A stretch of 14,628 nucleotides of DNA, from positions 1 through 14,628 of the forward strand of contig JAITNC010000211.1 of NCBI GenBank assembly GCA_031290675.1. The letters are read 5' to 3'. The notes below the pieces were generated by a model. It saw only the letters and a program-made list of their open reading frames with translations, ran no database searches and had not been told where the DNA came from. Both the position numbers and the translations under genes were made by a program. The stretch comes from Campylobacteraceae bacterium. Its GTDB lineage: Bacteria > Campylobacterota > Campylobacteria > Campylobacterales > Campylobacteraceae. Shown here in pieces: positions 1 to 8,113 of the stretch (within the stretch, counting starts at the first letter, position 1; each line of letters begins with the position of its first letter).

Positions 1-18
1 GTGTAAACACATATGGTG

Positions 19-46
19 TGAGCTATAAAACAAGCTCATTTTTTTT
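19..46 (+). terminator. Rho-independent terminator of the gene upstream of the window
   Basis: TGAGCT (19-24) and AGCTCA (33-38) form a 6-bp stem with an 8-nt loop, followed directly by eight T (39-46). This is the classic layout of an intrinsic terminator reading on the + strand, so it probably ends a gene lying left of the window and separates it from pyrH. A third arm at 61-67 can pair with the second arm; see the findings. Confidence 0.7.
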
Positions 47-128
47 GCTATTTTTATATTTGAGCTTTTTATCTGTTAGCACCCGCAAAAGCCCGCAAAT
101 TCATACCCTACAAAAGCTACAAGTGTTT

Positions 129-906
<778 letters not shown>

Positions 907-928
907 AATCAAATAAAGGAAAACGAAA

Positions 929-1144
929 ATGAGAAGCGAACAGATAACAGCGAAAGCTTTAGTCGCAGCAGGCGACGATAGATATAAATTGGCTATGATT
1001 GTTTCCAAAAGAGCGGAACAGTTGGCAAGCGGCGCAGAACCTTTGGTGATAGTAGCGAAAGATATGAAAGCGGTAGATATAGCGTTGCTTGAGATAGCCG
1101 AGGGCAAGATACTTATGGAAAATATGGAGGAGCGCTCTTACTAA
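929..1144 (+). CDS. rpoZ: DNA-directed RNA polymerase omega subunit
   Basis: Small (71 residues) omega subunit, which binds the beta' subunit and helps assembly and stability of RNA polymerase. The family pattern is clear: an N-terminal R-x-EQITAKAL, then GDDRYKLAMIV (residues 15-25), SKRAEQL (26-32) and the conserved helix DIALLEIAEGKI near residues 50-61. A short AAAGGA lies before the ATG. It sits between pyrH and spoT, the same neighbourhood as in Campylobacter jejuni. In other bacteria omega is part of a ppGpp-binding site on polymerase, so its place directly before the (p)ppGpp enzyme is suggestive, although the link is inferred only from position. Confidence 0.95.
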   Translation: MRSEQITAKALVAAGDDRYKLAMIVSKRAEQLASGAEPLVIVAKDMKAVDIALLEIAEGKILMENMEERSY

Positions 1145-1165
1145 GAGAGCCCCAAGGAAACAGCC

Positions 1166-3340
1166 ATGGAGGAATTACTCAACAAAATACGATTATGCAC
1201 TAAAGTGGACGACGCTAAAAAAATATTGCTCGGCTTCTTTCCAAGTGACAATAAACGTATCTACGACGCTATAAAATTAGCCGAAAAGCAGCACGAAGGG
1301 CAGTTTAGAAAAAGCGGCGAGCCATATATCGTTCACCCGCTTCTTGTGGCGGCTATCGTGGCGCATTACGGCGGCGATGAGACTATGGTCACAGCCGCAC
1401 TGCTGCACGATGTAGTTGAGGATACCCCCACGACGATAGAAGAGGTTGAGGAAAAGTACGGCAAAGATGTAGCAAATATCGTAGGCGGTTTGACGAAGAT
1501 AATGGCTATACGTGAGGACAAACTCGCACCCTCCAGCTCCAGCGAAAAGCTCATGAGTTCGGCTATGACTTTTAGAAAAATGCTCATAGCCTCCATAAGC
1601 GACGTGAGAGTTCTTGTCATCAAGCTTTGCGACAGACTTCACAATATGATGACGCTAAGCGCACTGCCGGCAAACAAGCAAAAAAGGATAGCCGAAGAGA
1701 CGCTCGTGGTTTATGCCCCGATAGCGCACAGGCTCGGTATATCTTCCATCAAGACGTACTTGGAGGATTATAGCTTTTTGTATGTTTTGCCCGAAGAGTA
1801 TAAAAAGATAGACGAATATATAGCCGAACACAAACAGCAGTTTCAGCTCAGGCTAAATCTTTTCATAGAGAAGATAAATACGCTTATGCAGCAAAACGGT
1901 TTCGCCGAGAATGACTACAGGCTTGAAAAACGCATCAAACACAACTACTCAATATATATCAAAATGCAGCGCAAAGGCATATCTATAGAAGAGGTTTTAG
2001 ACCTTTTGGCTGTAAGAATCATCGTAAAAGAGCCGCTTGATTGTTACAAGATTTTGGGCATCATGCACCAATATTTCAACCCTATCATCTCACGTTTCAA
2101 AGACTATATAGCTATACCAAAAGACAACGGATACCAGACTATTCACACGACTATTTTTGACGACAAGTCTATCATTGAGGCGCAGCTGCGCACTTTTGAT
2201 ATGCACAACATAGCCGAGTTTGGCGTAGCGGCGCACTGGAAATACAAATACTCCGGCGGCATAAATCCAAAACTTGACTGGCTCGCTGAGATAAAGACAA
2301 AGAACGATGAGAGCGATGACGCAGCGGAGTTTTACGAGTTCGCCAAAGACAGCTATCTGTACAGCGAGGATATAGCGGTATTTTCGCCAAAGGGCGATAT
2401 ATTTACGCTCTCGCGTGGCGCTACAGCTTTAGACTTTGCGTATGAGATACACACAGAGGTCGGTTCTCACGCCAAAGAGGCTTATATCAACAGGCAAAAA
2501 GCACCGCTTTTAAGCGAGCTCAAAAACGGCGACATAGTGCGTATCGCTACAAGCGATGAGCCGATATACAGATGCAGTTGGGTCAATAGCGTCAAAACAG
2601 GCAAAGCCAGAACAGCCATCATGCAAGCGTGCCGCCAAAAGATAAGAGAGCTCAACTACCAAGTGGCGATACAGATACTTTCAGGTATTTTCGGCACAAA
2701 AGAGAGCAGGCTTTTAGTATGGATAAGAAAAGAGAAACTTGACAAAAAGATAGACAAAGCGGCGACAGACTCCATATATCTGCAAGACGTAGTAAACGCT
2801 TTGAAAAAGTATCCAGTCGGCGAAAAGATACTCATACCATTGCTCAACCGCAACAGATACCACATCAAAAAACAGAAGTTTGAAAATATCGTCATATACT
2901 CAAACCAGAGCGTAAGTTCGGTCATGTTTGACCACTGTTGCCACCCAAAAAGAGGCGATGATATCATCGGATTTGTCAAAAAAAGCGGAGATGTTACGGT
3001 ACATCACAAGATGTGCGAGCGGGCGGCTAAGATGATGGAGAGCAAAGAGCCTATGATATTTGTCAAATGGACGAGGGACGCTCCGGGTCAATACAAACTG
3101 CTCGTGAGTATTGAAAATAAAAGAGGCTCATTAGCGGCATTTTTGGCATTTTTGGCTAAAATCCAAGTAAATATTCAGACTATTGAGCTGAAAAAAGCTG
3201 AGGACGGAGCTGCTGATTATTTCAGGATAGTTATAGAGTTGCCTGAAGATGTCAAGCCCGAACAGATAAAAGACAACATCAAAGAGCGTTATAAACTCAT
3301 AGAGTTTGTATCGCTGAACGACGCATATAAAGTAGTGTAA
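1166..3340 (+). CDS. spoT: Bifunctional (p)ppGpp synthetase/hydrolase (Rel/SpoT family)
   Basis: Long RSH protein (724 residues) that makes and degrades the stringent-response alarmone (p)ppGpp. The N-terminal HD hydrolase domain is intact: H57, H81-D82, E85-D86 and D156 are in the expected contexts. The synthetase domain has RFKD at 310-313, NGYQ at 321-324 and the catalytic-type E338 in EAQLRT. The RxKD form, rather than ExDD, is the mark of bifunctional enzymes. A TGS domain covers about 402-462, with H429 in EIHTEVG. A Cys/His cluster (CCHP at 591-594, HH at 613-614, C617) marks the zinc-finger-like/RIS region, and an ACT domain covers about 641-724. So both activities and ribosome-dependent control should be present, and it is probably the only long RSH in the cell, as usual in this phylum. 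AAGGA lies 7 nt before the ATG. Confidence 0.96.
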   Translation: MEELLNKIRLCTKVDDAKKILLGFFPSDNKRIYDAIKLAEKQHEGQFRKSGEPYIVHPLLVAAIVAHYGGDETMVTAALLHDVVEDTPTTIEEVEEKYGKDVANIVGGLTKIMAIREDKLAPSSSSEKLMSSAMTFRKMLIASISDVRVLVIKLCDRLHNMMTLSALPANKQKRIAEETLVVYAPIAHRLGISSIKTYLEDYSFLYVLPEEYKKIDEYIAEHKQQFQLRLNLFIEKINTLMQQNGFAENDYRLEKRIKHNYSIYIKMQRKGISIEEVLDLLAVRIIVKEPLDCYKILGIMHQYFNPIISRFKDYIAIPKDNGYQTIHTTIFDDKSIIEAQLRTFDMHNIAEFGVAAHWKYKYSGGINPKLDWLAEIKTKNDESDDAAEFYEFAKDSYLYSEDIAVFSPKGDIFTLSRGATALDFAYEIHTEVGSHAKEAYINRQKAPLLSELKNGDIVRIATSDEPIYRCSWVNSVKTGKARTAIMQACRQKIRELNYQVAIQILSGIFGTKESRLLVWIRKEKLDKKIDKAATDSIYLQDVVNALKKYPVGEKILIPLLNRNRYHIKKQKFENIVIYSNQSVSSVMFDHCCHPKRGDDIIGFVKKSGDVTVHHKMCERAAKMMESKEPMIFVKWTRDAPGQYKLLVSIENKRGSLAAFLAFLAKIQVNIQTIELKKAEDGAADYFRIVIELPEDVKPEQIKDNIKERYKLIEFVSLNDAYKVV

Positions 3341-3349
3341 AGGGTAGAT

Positions 3350-4558
3350 ATGGAAGATAAAATAAAAGAAGCGTTACGTGAGATAAAGCGCGGCGTCGCT
3401 GAAATCATAGACGAAGAGAGATTGAGTGCGCTTCTTAAAAACTATTTTGAGAAAAATGAGCATTTTTATGTAAAAGCGGGTTTTGACCCGACTGCTGCCG
3501 ACTTGCATCTTGGCCATACCGTGCTGTTGCAAAAAATGGCGCAGCTGCAAAAATACGGCGCAATAATACAGTTTCTTATAGGCGATTTTACAGCGCAGAT
3601 AGGCGACCCGACAGGCAAAAATGAGACAAGAAAAAAGCTTGACAGGGAGAGTGTTTTAAAAAACGCAAAGACTTACGAGGAGCAGGTCTACAAAGTATTG
3701 GACGCAGAAAAAACGAAGATTTTATTTAACTCCAAGTGGCTAAATGAGCTTGGAACGGCGGGTCTGATAGAACTTACGACGACTTTTAGTGTCGCCCGTA
3801 TGTTGGAGAGAGAGGATTGTGAGAAAAGATACCGCTCGCAAACGCCGATATCTATCAGCGAGTTTTTGTATCCGTTACTGCAAGGGTACGACAGCGTAGC
3901 TTTGAAGTGCGACGTAGAGATGGGCGGAACAGACCAAAAGTTCAACCTTCTTATGGGCAGACAGCTGCAAAGGGTTTATGGTGTCGGCAAAGAGCAGGCG
4001 GTCATTATGATGCCGCTTTTAGAAGGGCTTGACGGCGTAAACAAGATGAGTAAAAGTCTTGGCAACTACATCGGCGTGACAGAAGAGCCAAACGCTATGT
4101 TCGGCAAAACGCTCAGCATTAGCGATGAGCTTATGTGGCGGTATTATGAGCTTTTAAGCGCAAAATCGCTAAAAGAGATAGAAGAGCTCAAAAAGGGCGT
4201 GAGCGAGGGCAGGCTGCACCCAAAAAGCGTCAAAGAAGAGTTGGCTTTAGAGATAGTGACGAGATTTCACGATGAGGCAAAGGCAAGGGGCGCAAAAGAG
4301 GAGTTTGAGAGGATACACAAACAAAACGATTTGCCAAGCGATATCGCAAGTTTTGACCTCACAGCTCCCGTATGGGTAGCGAAGGCTTTCGTGGAGTGCG
4401 GTCTTTCGCCCTCAACTACACAAGCAAGGAGAGATATAACTCAAGGAGCGGCAAAGTTAAATCAAGAAAAGATAGAGGACGAGCAGTTGCAGTTAAATGC
4501 GGGCGAATATATATTGCAAGTGGGCAAGCGCAAATTTGCGAAACTAAAGGTCATATAA
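3350..4558 (+). CDS. tyrS: Tyrosyl-tRNA synthetase
   Basis: Class I aminoacyl-tRNA synthetase that charges tRNA-Tyr, 402 residues. The HIGH-type motif is HLGH at residues 53-56 in the DLHLGHTVLL context. The KMSKS motif is exact at 232-236. The tyrosine pocket region includes FDPTAADLH and the GGTDQKFN segment (192-199). A C-terminal S4-like RNA-binding domain occupies about 342-402 (AKAFVECGLSPSTTQARR onward). The length and the KMSKS surroundings fit the longer TyrRZ-type bacterial enzymes. AAAGGG precedes the ATG, and the gene begins 9 nt after the spoT stop, so it is in the same operon. Its stop codon abuts the start of the next gene. Confidence 0.96.
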   Translation: MEDKIKEALREIKRGVAEIIDEERLSALLKNYFEKNEHFYVKAGFDPTAADLHLGHTVLLQKMAQLQKYGAIIQFLIGDFTAQIGDPTGKNETRKKLDRESVLKNAKTYEEQVYKVLDAEKTKILFNSKWLNELGTAGLIELTTTFSVARMLEREDCEKRYRSQTPISISEFLYPLLQGYDSVALKCDVEMGGTDQKFNLLMGRQLQRVYGVGKEQAVIMMPLLEGLDGVNKMSKSLGNYIGVTEEPNAMFGKTLSISDELMWRYYELLSAKSLKEIEELKKGVSEGRLHPKSVKEELALEIVTRFHDEAKARGAKEEFERIHKQNDLPSDIASFDLTAPVWVAKAFVECGLSPSTTQARRDITQGAAKLNQEKIEDEQLQLNAGEYILQVGKRKFAKLKVI

Positions 4559-5647
4559 ATGTTAAAATCGCTAAAAATAGGCACTTATACGATAAAATTT
4601 CCAATCATTCAAGGTGGTATGGGCATAGGAGTCAGCTGGGACAAGCTCGCCGGAACAGTGAGCAACGAGGGCGGTCTGGGCGTCATCAGCGCTATCGGTA
4701 CGGGCTACTATCAAAACCTGAAATATACAGCGAAATCCATCAACTCACGCCCTTTTGACACGGACAATCTCTACTCTTTTGAGGCTCTAAAAGCTATCAT
4801 CAAAAACGCTCGCAAGATTTGCGGGGACAAACCTCTCGGCGTGAACATCATGTGCGCCATCAACGACTACAGCAAAGTCGTTACGGACGCTTGCAAAAGC
4901 GGTATAGACATCATCATATCGGGTGCGGGACTTCCGACAAACCTGCCTGAACTTACAAAAAATTTCCCAAATGTCGCTCTCGTTCCGATAGTATCAAGCG
5001 CAAAAGCCTTGAAAATCATCTGCAAACGCTGGGCGCAGCGATATAACCGTATGCCTGACGGCGTAGTGCTTGAAGGACCGCTAAGCGGCGGACATCAAGG
5101 GTTCACTTACGAGCAGTGCGCTATGGAGGAGTATCAACTTGAAAATCTCATAAAACCCGTGAAAGACGAGATAAAAGAGTGGGGCGATTTCCCGCTTTTG
5201 GCGGCTGGGGGCATTTGGGACAAAAACGATATAGAAAAAGTGATGGCACTGGGGGCTGACGGCGTACAGATGGGGACGAGATTTATCGGTACTCACGAGT
5301 GCGACGCTGATGAGGTTTTCAAAAACGTACTGATAAAAGCCACGAAAGATGATATACATCTTTTGAAATCCCCCGTAGGATACCCGGCTCGCGGCGTTCA
5401 TACAAATCTTATAAATCTTGTAGACAAAAGAGAAGGCCCTGCCATCAAGTGTATCAGCAACTGCGTGACGCCGTGTCATCGTGGTCAAGAAGCCAAAGAG
5501 GTCGGATACTGTATCGCCGATAGGCTCGCTGACGCATACAACGGCAAAGAGGAGAGCGGACTGTTTTTTACAGGGGCTAACGGATATAAGTTAAATGAGA
5601 TTATAAGCGTCAAAGAGCTGATGCACAAATTGCTCAATGGAGAATGA
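4559..5647 (+). CDS. Nitronate monooxygenase-like (NPD/2-nitropropane dioxygenase family) flavoprotein
   Basis: FMN-dependent TIM-barrel protein of the NPD family, which contains nitronate monooxygenases and FabK-type enoyl-ACP reductases; the true substrate cannot be told from sequence. Flavin-binding landmarks are PIIQGGMG (residues 15-22), LSGGHQG (175-181) with the family histidine at 179, LLAAGGI (213-219) and GADGVQMGTRFIGT (232-245). The C-terminal part has four cysteines, C298, C302, C306 and C318, in the spacing C-x3-C-x3-C-x11-C. The ATG follows the tyrS TAA with no gap, with AAGG 8 nt upstream, and the 3' end overlaps the amidase start in an ATGA. Translational coupling on both sides is therefore likely. 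C. jejuni has a homologous gene in the same place (Cj1270c), as I recall it. Family assignment is firm; activity is open. Confidence 0.88.
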   Translation: MLKSLKIGTYTIKFPIIQGGMGIGVSWDKLAGTVSNEGGLGVISAIGTGYYQNLKYTAKSINSRPFDTDNLYSFEALKAIIKNARKICGDKPLGVNIMCAINDYSKVVTDACKSGIDIIISGAGLPTNLPELTKNFPNVALVPIVSSAKALKIICKRWAQRYNRMPDGVVLEGPLSGGHQGFTYEQCAMEEYQLENLIKPVKDEIKEWGDFPLLAAGGIWDKNDIEKVMALGADGVQMGTRFIGTHECDADEVFKNVLIKATKDDIHLLKSPVGYPARGVHTNLINLVDKREGPAIKCISNCVTPCHRGQEAKEVGYCIADRLADAYNGKEESGLFFTGANGYKLNEIISVKELMHKLLNGE

Positions 5648-7269
5648 CCATCAAAAAGTTTATTTTTCTTCTGCTTACTATGCTGTCGTTTGCGTTGGCA
5701 GGAAACGCCGTATTTGACGAGTTTGACAACAGTTTTTCGTCGTATTCGCAGACACAAAAAGAGAAGATTTACGCCGGTATAAAACATATATACATTGAGT
5801 CTATCGTAAATAATAACGATGAGCTCAAGTACGAATCTCTCACGAGGCTTATAGACGGCTCTAAAACATTGGGTTATGACTACTCGCTGTACGAAAAAGA
5901 GTTAAACACGCTGAAAAATAGCCCAAATGTAGCCGCCATAGCTTCCACTCCAAAATCTACCGTTACAAGCCAAACGAGACCCGCAAAAAGCACTTTGGAG
6001 GACAACAGCTCTGTTTTTGCGTTGGATATGGTGCGCATAGAGCAAAACACCGCTTATGTGAAAGCCGATGATGTGAGCGTGCCAGCGCAAACCAACACTG
6101 TTTATGCAAACGTACCAGCGCAAACTAACACTGTTTATGCGAATGCACCAGCGCAAACCTCCACTACGGGAGCCGCAAAACTGACAGGCGCAAAGCAGGA
6201 CGGCGAGAGTGTCATTTTCCAATTTGACCAAAAGATAGACGGCGTCAAGTTTTTAAAGTTAAAAGGCGATACTTTTAGATATATCTATGACGTGAAAGCC
6301 ATCAAAACAAACGCTTTGATAGAGCTGAACATTGATGGGATAAAAGATTTGCGTGTTTCGCAGTTTGACAAAGATACGCTAAGAATAGTTTTTGAGTATA
6401 CAAAAGATATTGAGATAACTTACGAGAGTGGCGGTGAGGAGTTGATTTTTAAGTCCAAAGAGTTTAACCCCAAAGGCTCAAAGACAGTCAATCCCACACA
6501 ACCCACGCCGCCTCCAAGCAGCAACAACAGCGTGAAAAATACGACTGTGCCAAAGACAAATACAACCGCTCCCAAAGGCACTGTGCCTCGCAAGACGATA
6601 GTTATTGATGCAGGACACGGCGGCAAAGACAGCGGTGCGGTCGCCGACAAAAAGTACGAGAAAGACGCTGTTTTGCAGATAGCTCTTTTGCTCGGCGGCG
6701 AACTTGAGAAGAGGGGGCACAAAGTCTACTATACACGCACGAAAGACGTCTACTTGCAGCTGAGAGAGAGGACAAAAGCGGCAAATGATAGAAACGCCGA
6801 TATATTTATATCGGTACACGCCAACGCTGCTCCAAAAAAAAGTCCTGAAGGGAAACTTTGGCAAGGCATAGAAACATTTTTCCTCTCGCCTACGGACTCC
6901 AAACGCTCAAAAAATGCGGCTGAACTTGAAAACCAATCTGACGTAGATGAGATGAACTTTTACTCAAAACAGACATTTTTGAACTTCCTGAACCGTGAAA
7001 AAATCATCGCTTCACACAAAATGGCGATAGACATACAGCAGTACATCTTAAACAATCTTAAGAAAAATTATACATCAGTAGTTGATGGCGGCGTGAGAGA
7101 AGCTCCGTTTTGGGTACTCACAGGCGCACAAATGCCGGCGGTTTTGCTGGAGGTCGGCTATATCACAGACAAGACTGACAGAGAAAGAATGTTTGATACA
7201 AAATTTCAACAGATTTTGGTTGTAGGATTGGCGAACGGCATAGAGTCATATTTTCTCAAAAATATGTAA
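5644..7269 (+). CDS. amiA: N-acetylmuramoyl-L-alanine amidase (Amidase_3) with AMIN-like domain
   Basis: Secreted zinc amidase that cuts the bond between MurNAc and L-Ala in peptidoglycan, needed in related bacteria for daughter-cell separation. Residues 1-19 form a signal peptide (KK, a hydrophobic core, ALA before G20). About 180-275 resembles an AMIN domain for septal or envelope targeting. A Pro/Asn/Thr-rich linker (280-315) leads to the catalytic domain (about 316-541). Zinc ligands expected from the family are H325 (in DAGHGGKD), E339 (YEK) and H392 (SVHAN). E503 in LLEVGY matches the catalytic glutamate. An 11-residue unit (VPAQTNTVYAN) is repeated at 146-172. The start codon overlaps the stop of the preceding gene by 4 bases and uses its GGAG as ribosome binding site. 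Total length is 541 residues. Confidence 0.95.
   Translation: MTIKKFIFLLLTMLSFALAGNAVFDEFDNSFSSYSQTQKEKIYAGIKHIYIESIVNNNDELKYESLTRLIDGSKTLGYDYSLYEKELNTLKNSPNVAAIASTPKSTVTSQTRPAKSTLEDNSSVFALDMVRIEQNTAYVKADDVSVPAQTNTVYANVPAQTNTVYANAPAQTSTTGAAKLTGAKQDGESVIFQFDQKIDGVKFLKLKGDTFRYIYDVKAIKTNALIELNIDGIKDLRVSQFDKDTLRIVFEYTKDIEITYESGGEELIFKSKEFNPKGSKTVNPTQPTPPPSSNNSVKNTTVPKTNTTAPKGTVPRKTIVIDAGHGGKDSGAVADKKYEKDAVLQIALLLGGELEKRGHKVYYTRTKDVYLQLRERTKAANDRNADIFISVHANAAPKKSPEGKLWQGIETFFLSPTDSKRSKNAAELENQSDVDEMNFYSKQTFLNFLNREKIIASHKMAIDIQQYILNNLKKNYTSVVDGGVREAPFWVLTGAQMPAVLLEVGYITDKTDRERMFDTKFQQILVVGLANGIESYFLKNM
6079..6165 (+). repeat. 33-bp in-frame tandem repeat inside amiA
   Basis: Two nearly identical 33-bp units (6079-6111 and 6112-6144) and a partial third copy (from 6145) code for VPAQTNTVYAN, VPAQTNTVYAN and APAQTST. 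They lie in the flexible region between the N-terminal part and the AMIN-like domain. The unit is a multiple of three, so copy number can change without breaking the frame. Confidence 0.85.
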
Positions 7270-7327
7270 TGAACTGGGCGTTGGAGATACAACTAAACCA
7301 AGCTGTTTTTTCAAGGAGCATTACACT

Positions 7328-7873
7328 ATGTCCAGACCCACGACAAAGCAGGACTTGATAGAAGCAGCGTCTACACAGTTTGATAAGATATGGAAGATGA
7401 TTGGGCGTATGAGCGAGGTTGAGCAGAATGCGCCGTTTGATTTTGATGAAAACTTCCTGCAAAAGCAAAAAGCGGCACATTGGGTGCGTGATAAAAATCT
7501 CCGTGATGTGCTTATCCACCTTTATGAATGGCATCAACTATTGCTAAATTGGGTGAAATCCAACCAAAACAAAGAAGCGAAAGCATTTTTGCCTGCACCG
7601 TACAATTGGAAAACATACCCGCAAATGAATGTCTGGTTTTGGGAAAAACACCAATCTACAACTTATGCGAAATCACAGAAAATGCTGAAAGATAGCCACG
7701 CCGAAGTAATGGCTCTGATTGAAACACTTTCCAATGATGAACTGTTCGCAAAAAATCATTTCTCGTGGACGGGAACATCTACACTTGGGAGTTATTGTGT
7801 TTCTACAACTTCAAGCCATTATGATTGGGCGATAACAAAGATAAAACAGTATATCAAATCGTACAAGAGCTAG
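7328..7873 (+). CDS. ClbS/DfsB-family four-helix bundle protein
   Basis: A 181-residue soluble protein of the ClbS/DfsB (DUF1706) family. Family hallmarks are the N-terminal SRPTTKQDLIEAA, the segment LRDVLIHLYEWHQLLLNW (58-75), LPAPYNWKTYPQMN (88-101), NVWFWEKHQ (101-109) and the C-terminal block WTGTSTLGSYCVSTTSSHYDWA (147-168). The best-studied member, ClbS, protects colibactin producers by inactivating the toxin, but most family members stand alone with unknown substrate. No colibactin-type genes are seen here, so no such role is claimed. GGAG lies 9 nt before the ATG. The gene follows amiA after 58 nt and could be read through from that operon. Just at the stop codon an AGCTA/TAGCT hairpin with a GAAA loop (7868-7881) is too short to call a terminator. 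Confidence 0.87.
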   Translation: MSRPTTKQDLIEAASTQFDKIWKMIGRMSEVEQNAPFDFDENFLQKQKAAHWVRDKNLRDVLIHLYEWHQLLLNWVKSNQNKEAKAFLPAPYNWKTYPQMNVWFWEKHQSTTYAKSQKMLKDSHAEVMALIETLSNDELFAKNHFSWTGTSTLGSYCVSTTSSHYDWAITKIKQYIKSYKS

Positions 7874-7959
7874 AAATAGCTATTTATGTGAAGTATTCAT
7901 CTTTTACAATTTTTAGCTTGTTCGCTCTATGTTAAAATTTTGCAAACTTGATATGCTCT

Positions 7960-8008
7960 AATCCCCCCTCCCATTGTCATGCTGAGGCGTAGCCGTGAGC
8001 ATCTGTGT
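7960..8008. repeat. Left arm of inverted repeat, palindromic module A
   Basis: The stretch 7973-8008 is the exact reverse complement (36 of 36 bases) of 11022-11057 on the other side of the WG-repeat gene. With a few mismatches the similarity runs on to 7960 and about 11070. Inside, ATGCT and AGCAT enclose GGC/GCC, so each arm is itself a small hairpin. It lies in the convergent intergenic region between the ClbS-like gene and the WG-repeat gene. Confidence 0.85.
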
Positions 8009-8025
8009 CCCCCCCCATTTTTTTT
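8009..8025. repeat. Homopolymer run C8-A-T8
   Basis: Eight C (8009-8016), one A, then eight T (8018-8025) lie between two copies of palindromic module A. Such runs are prone to slippage. The tract is 3' of both flanking genes, so it cannot shift their reading frames. For ClbS-like transcripts the T8 after hairpin module A could help termination. Confidence 0.7.
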
Positions 8026-8113
8026 GTCATGATAGTGAGCCGAAGCCCTGAGCTTGCGAATGGACACGAAGCATCTGTGTTTATTCTCCTCCGTCATTGC
8101 GGGTGTGGCAATC
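8026..8113. repeat. Variant palindromic module A followed by shortened module B
   Basis: GTCATGATAGTGAGCC...GCATCTGTGT (8026-8080) is a diverged form of module A; it shares the GTCATG start and the GCATCTGTGT end with 7976-8008. Immediately after comes CGTCATTGCGGGTGTGGCAATC (8092-8113), a shortened form of module B seen at 10804-10836 and inverted at 10978-11013. The WG-repeat stop codon sits at the A/B junction, so module B is translated as the end of that protein. Confidence 0.7.

Noticed and set aside
7328..7873. Colibactin-like toxin resistance locus
   Set aside because: Only the ClbS-family gene is present; no polyketide synthase, NRPS or transporter genes accompany it.
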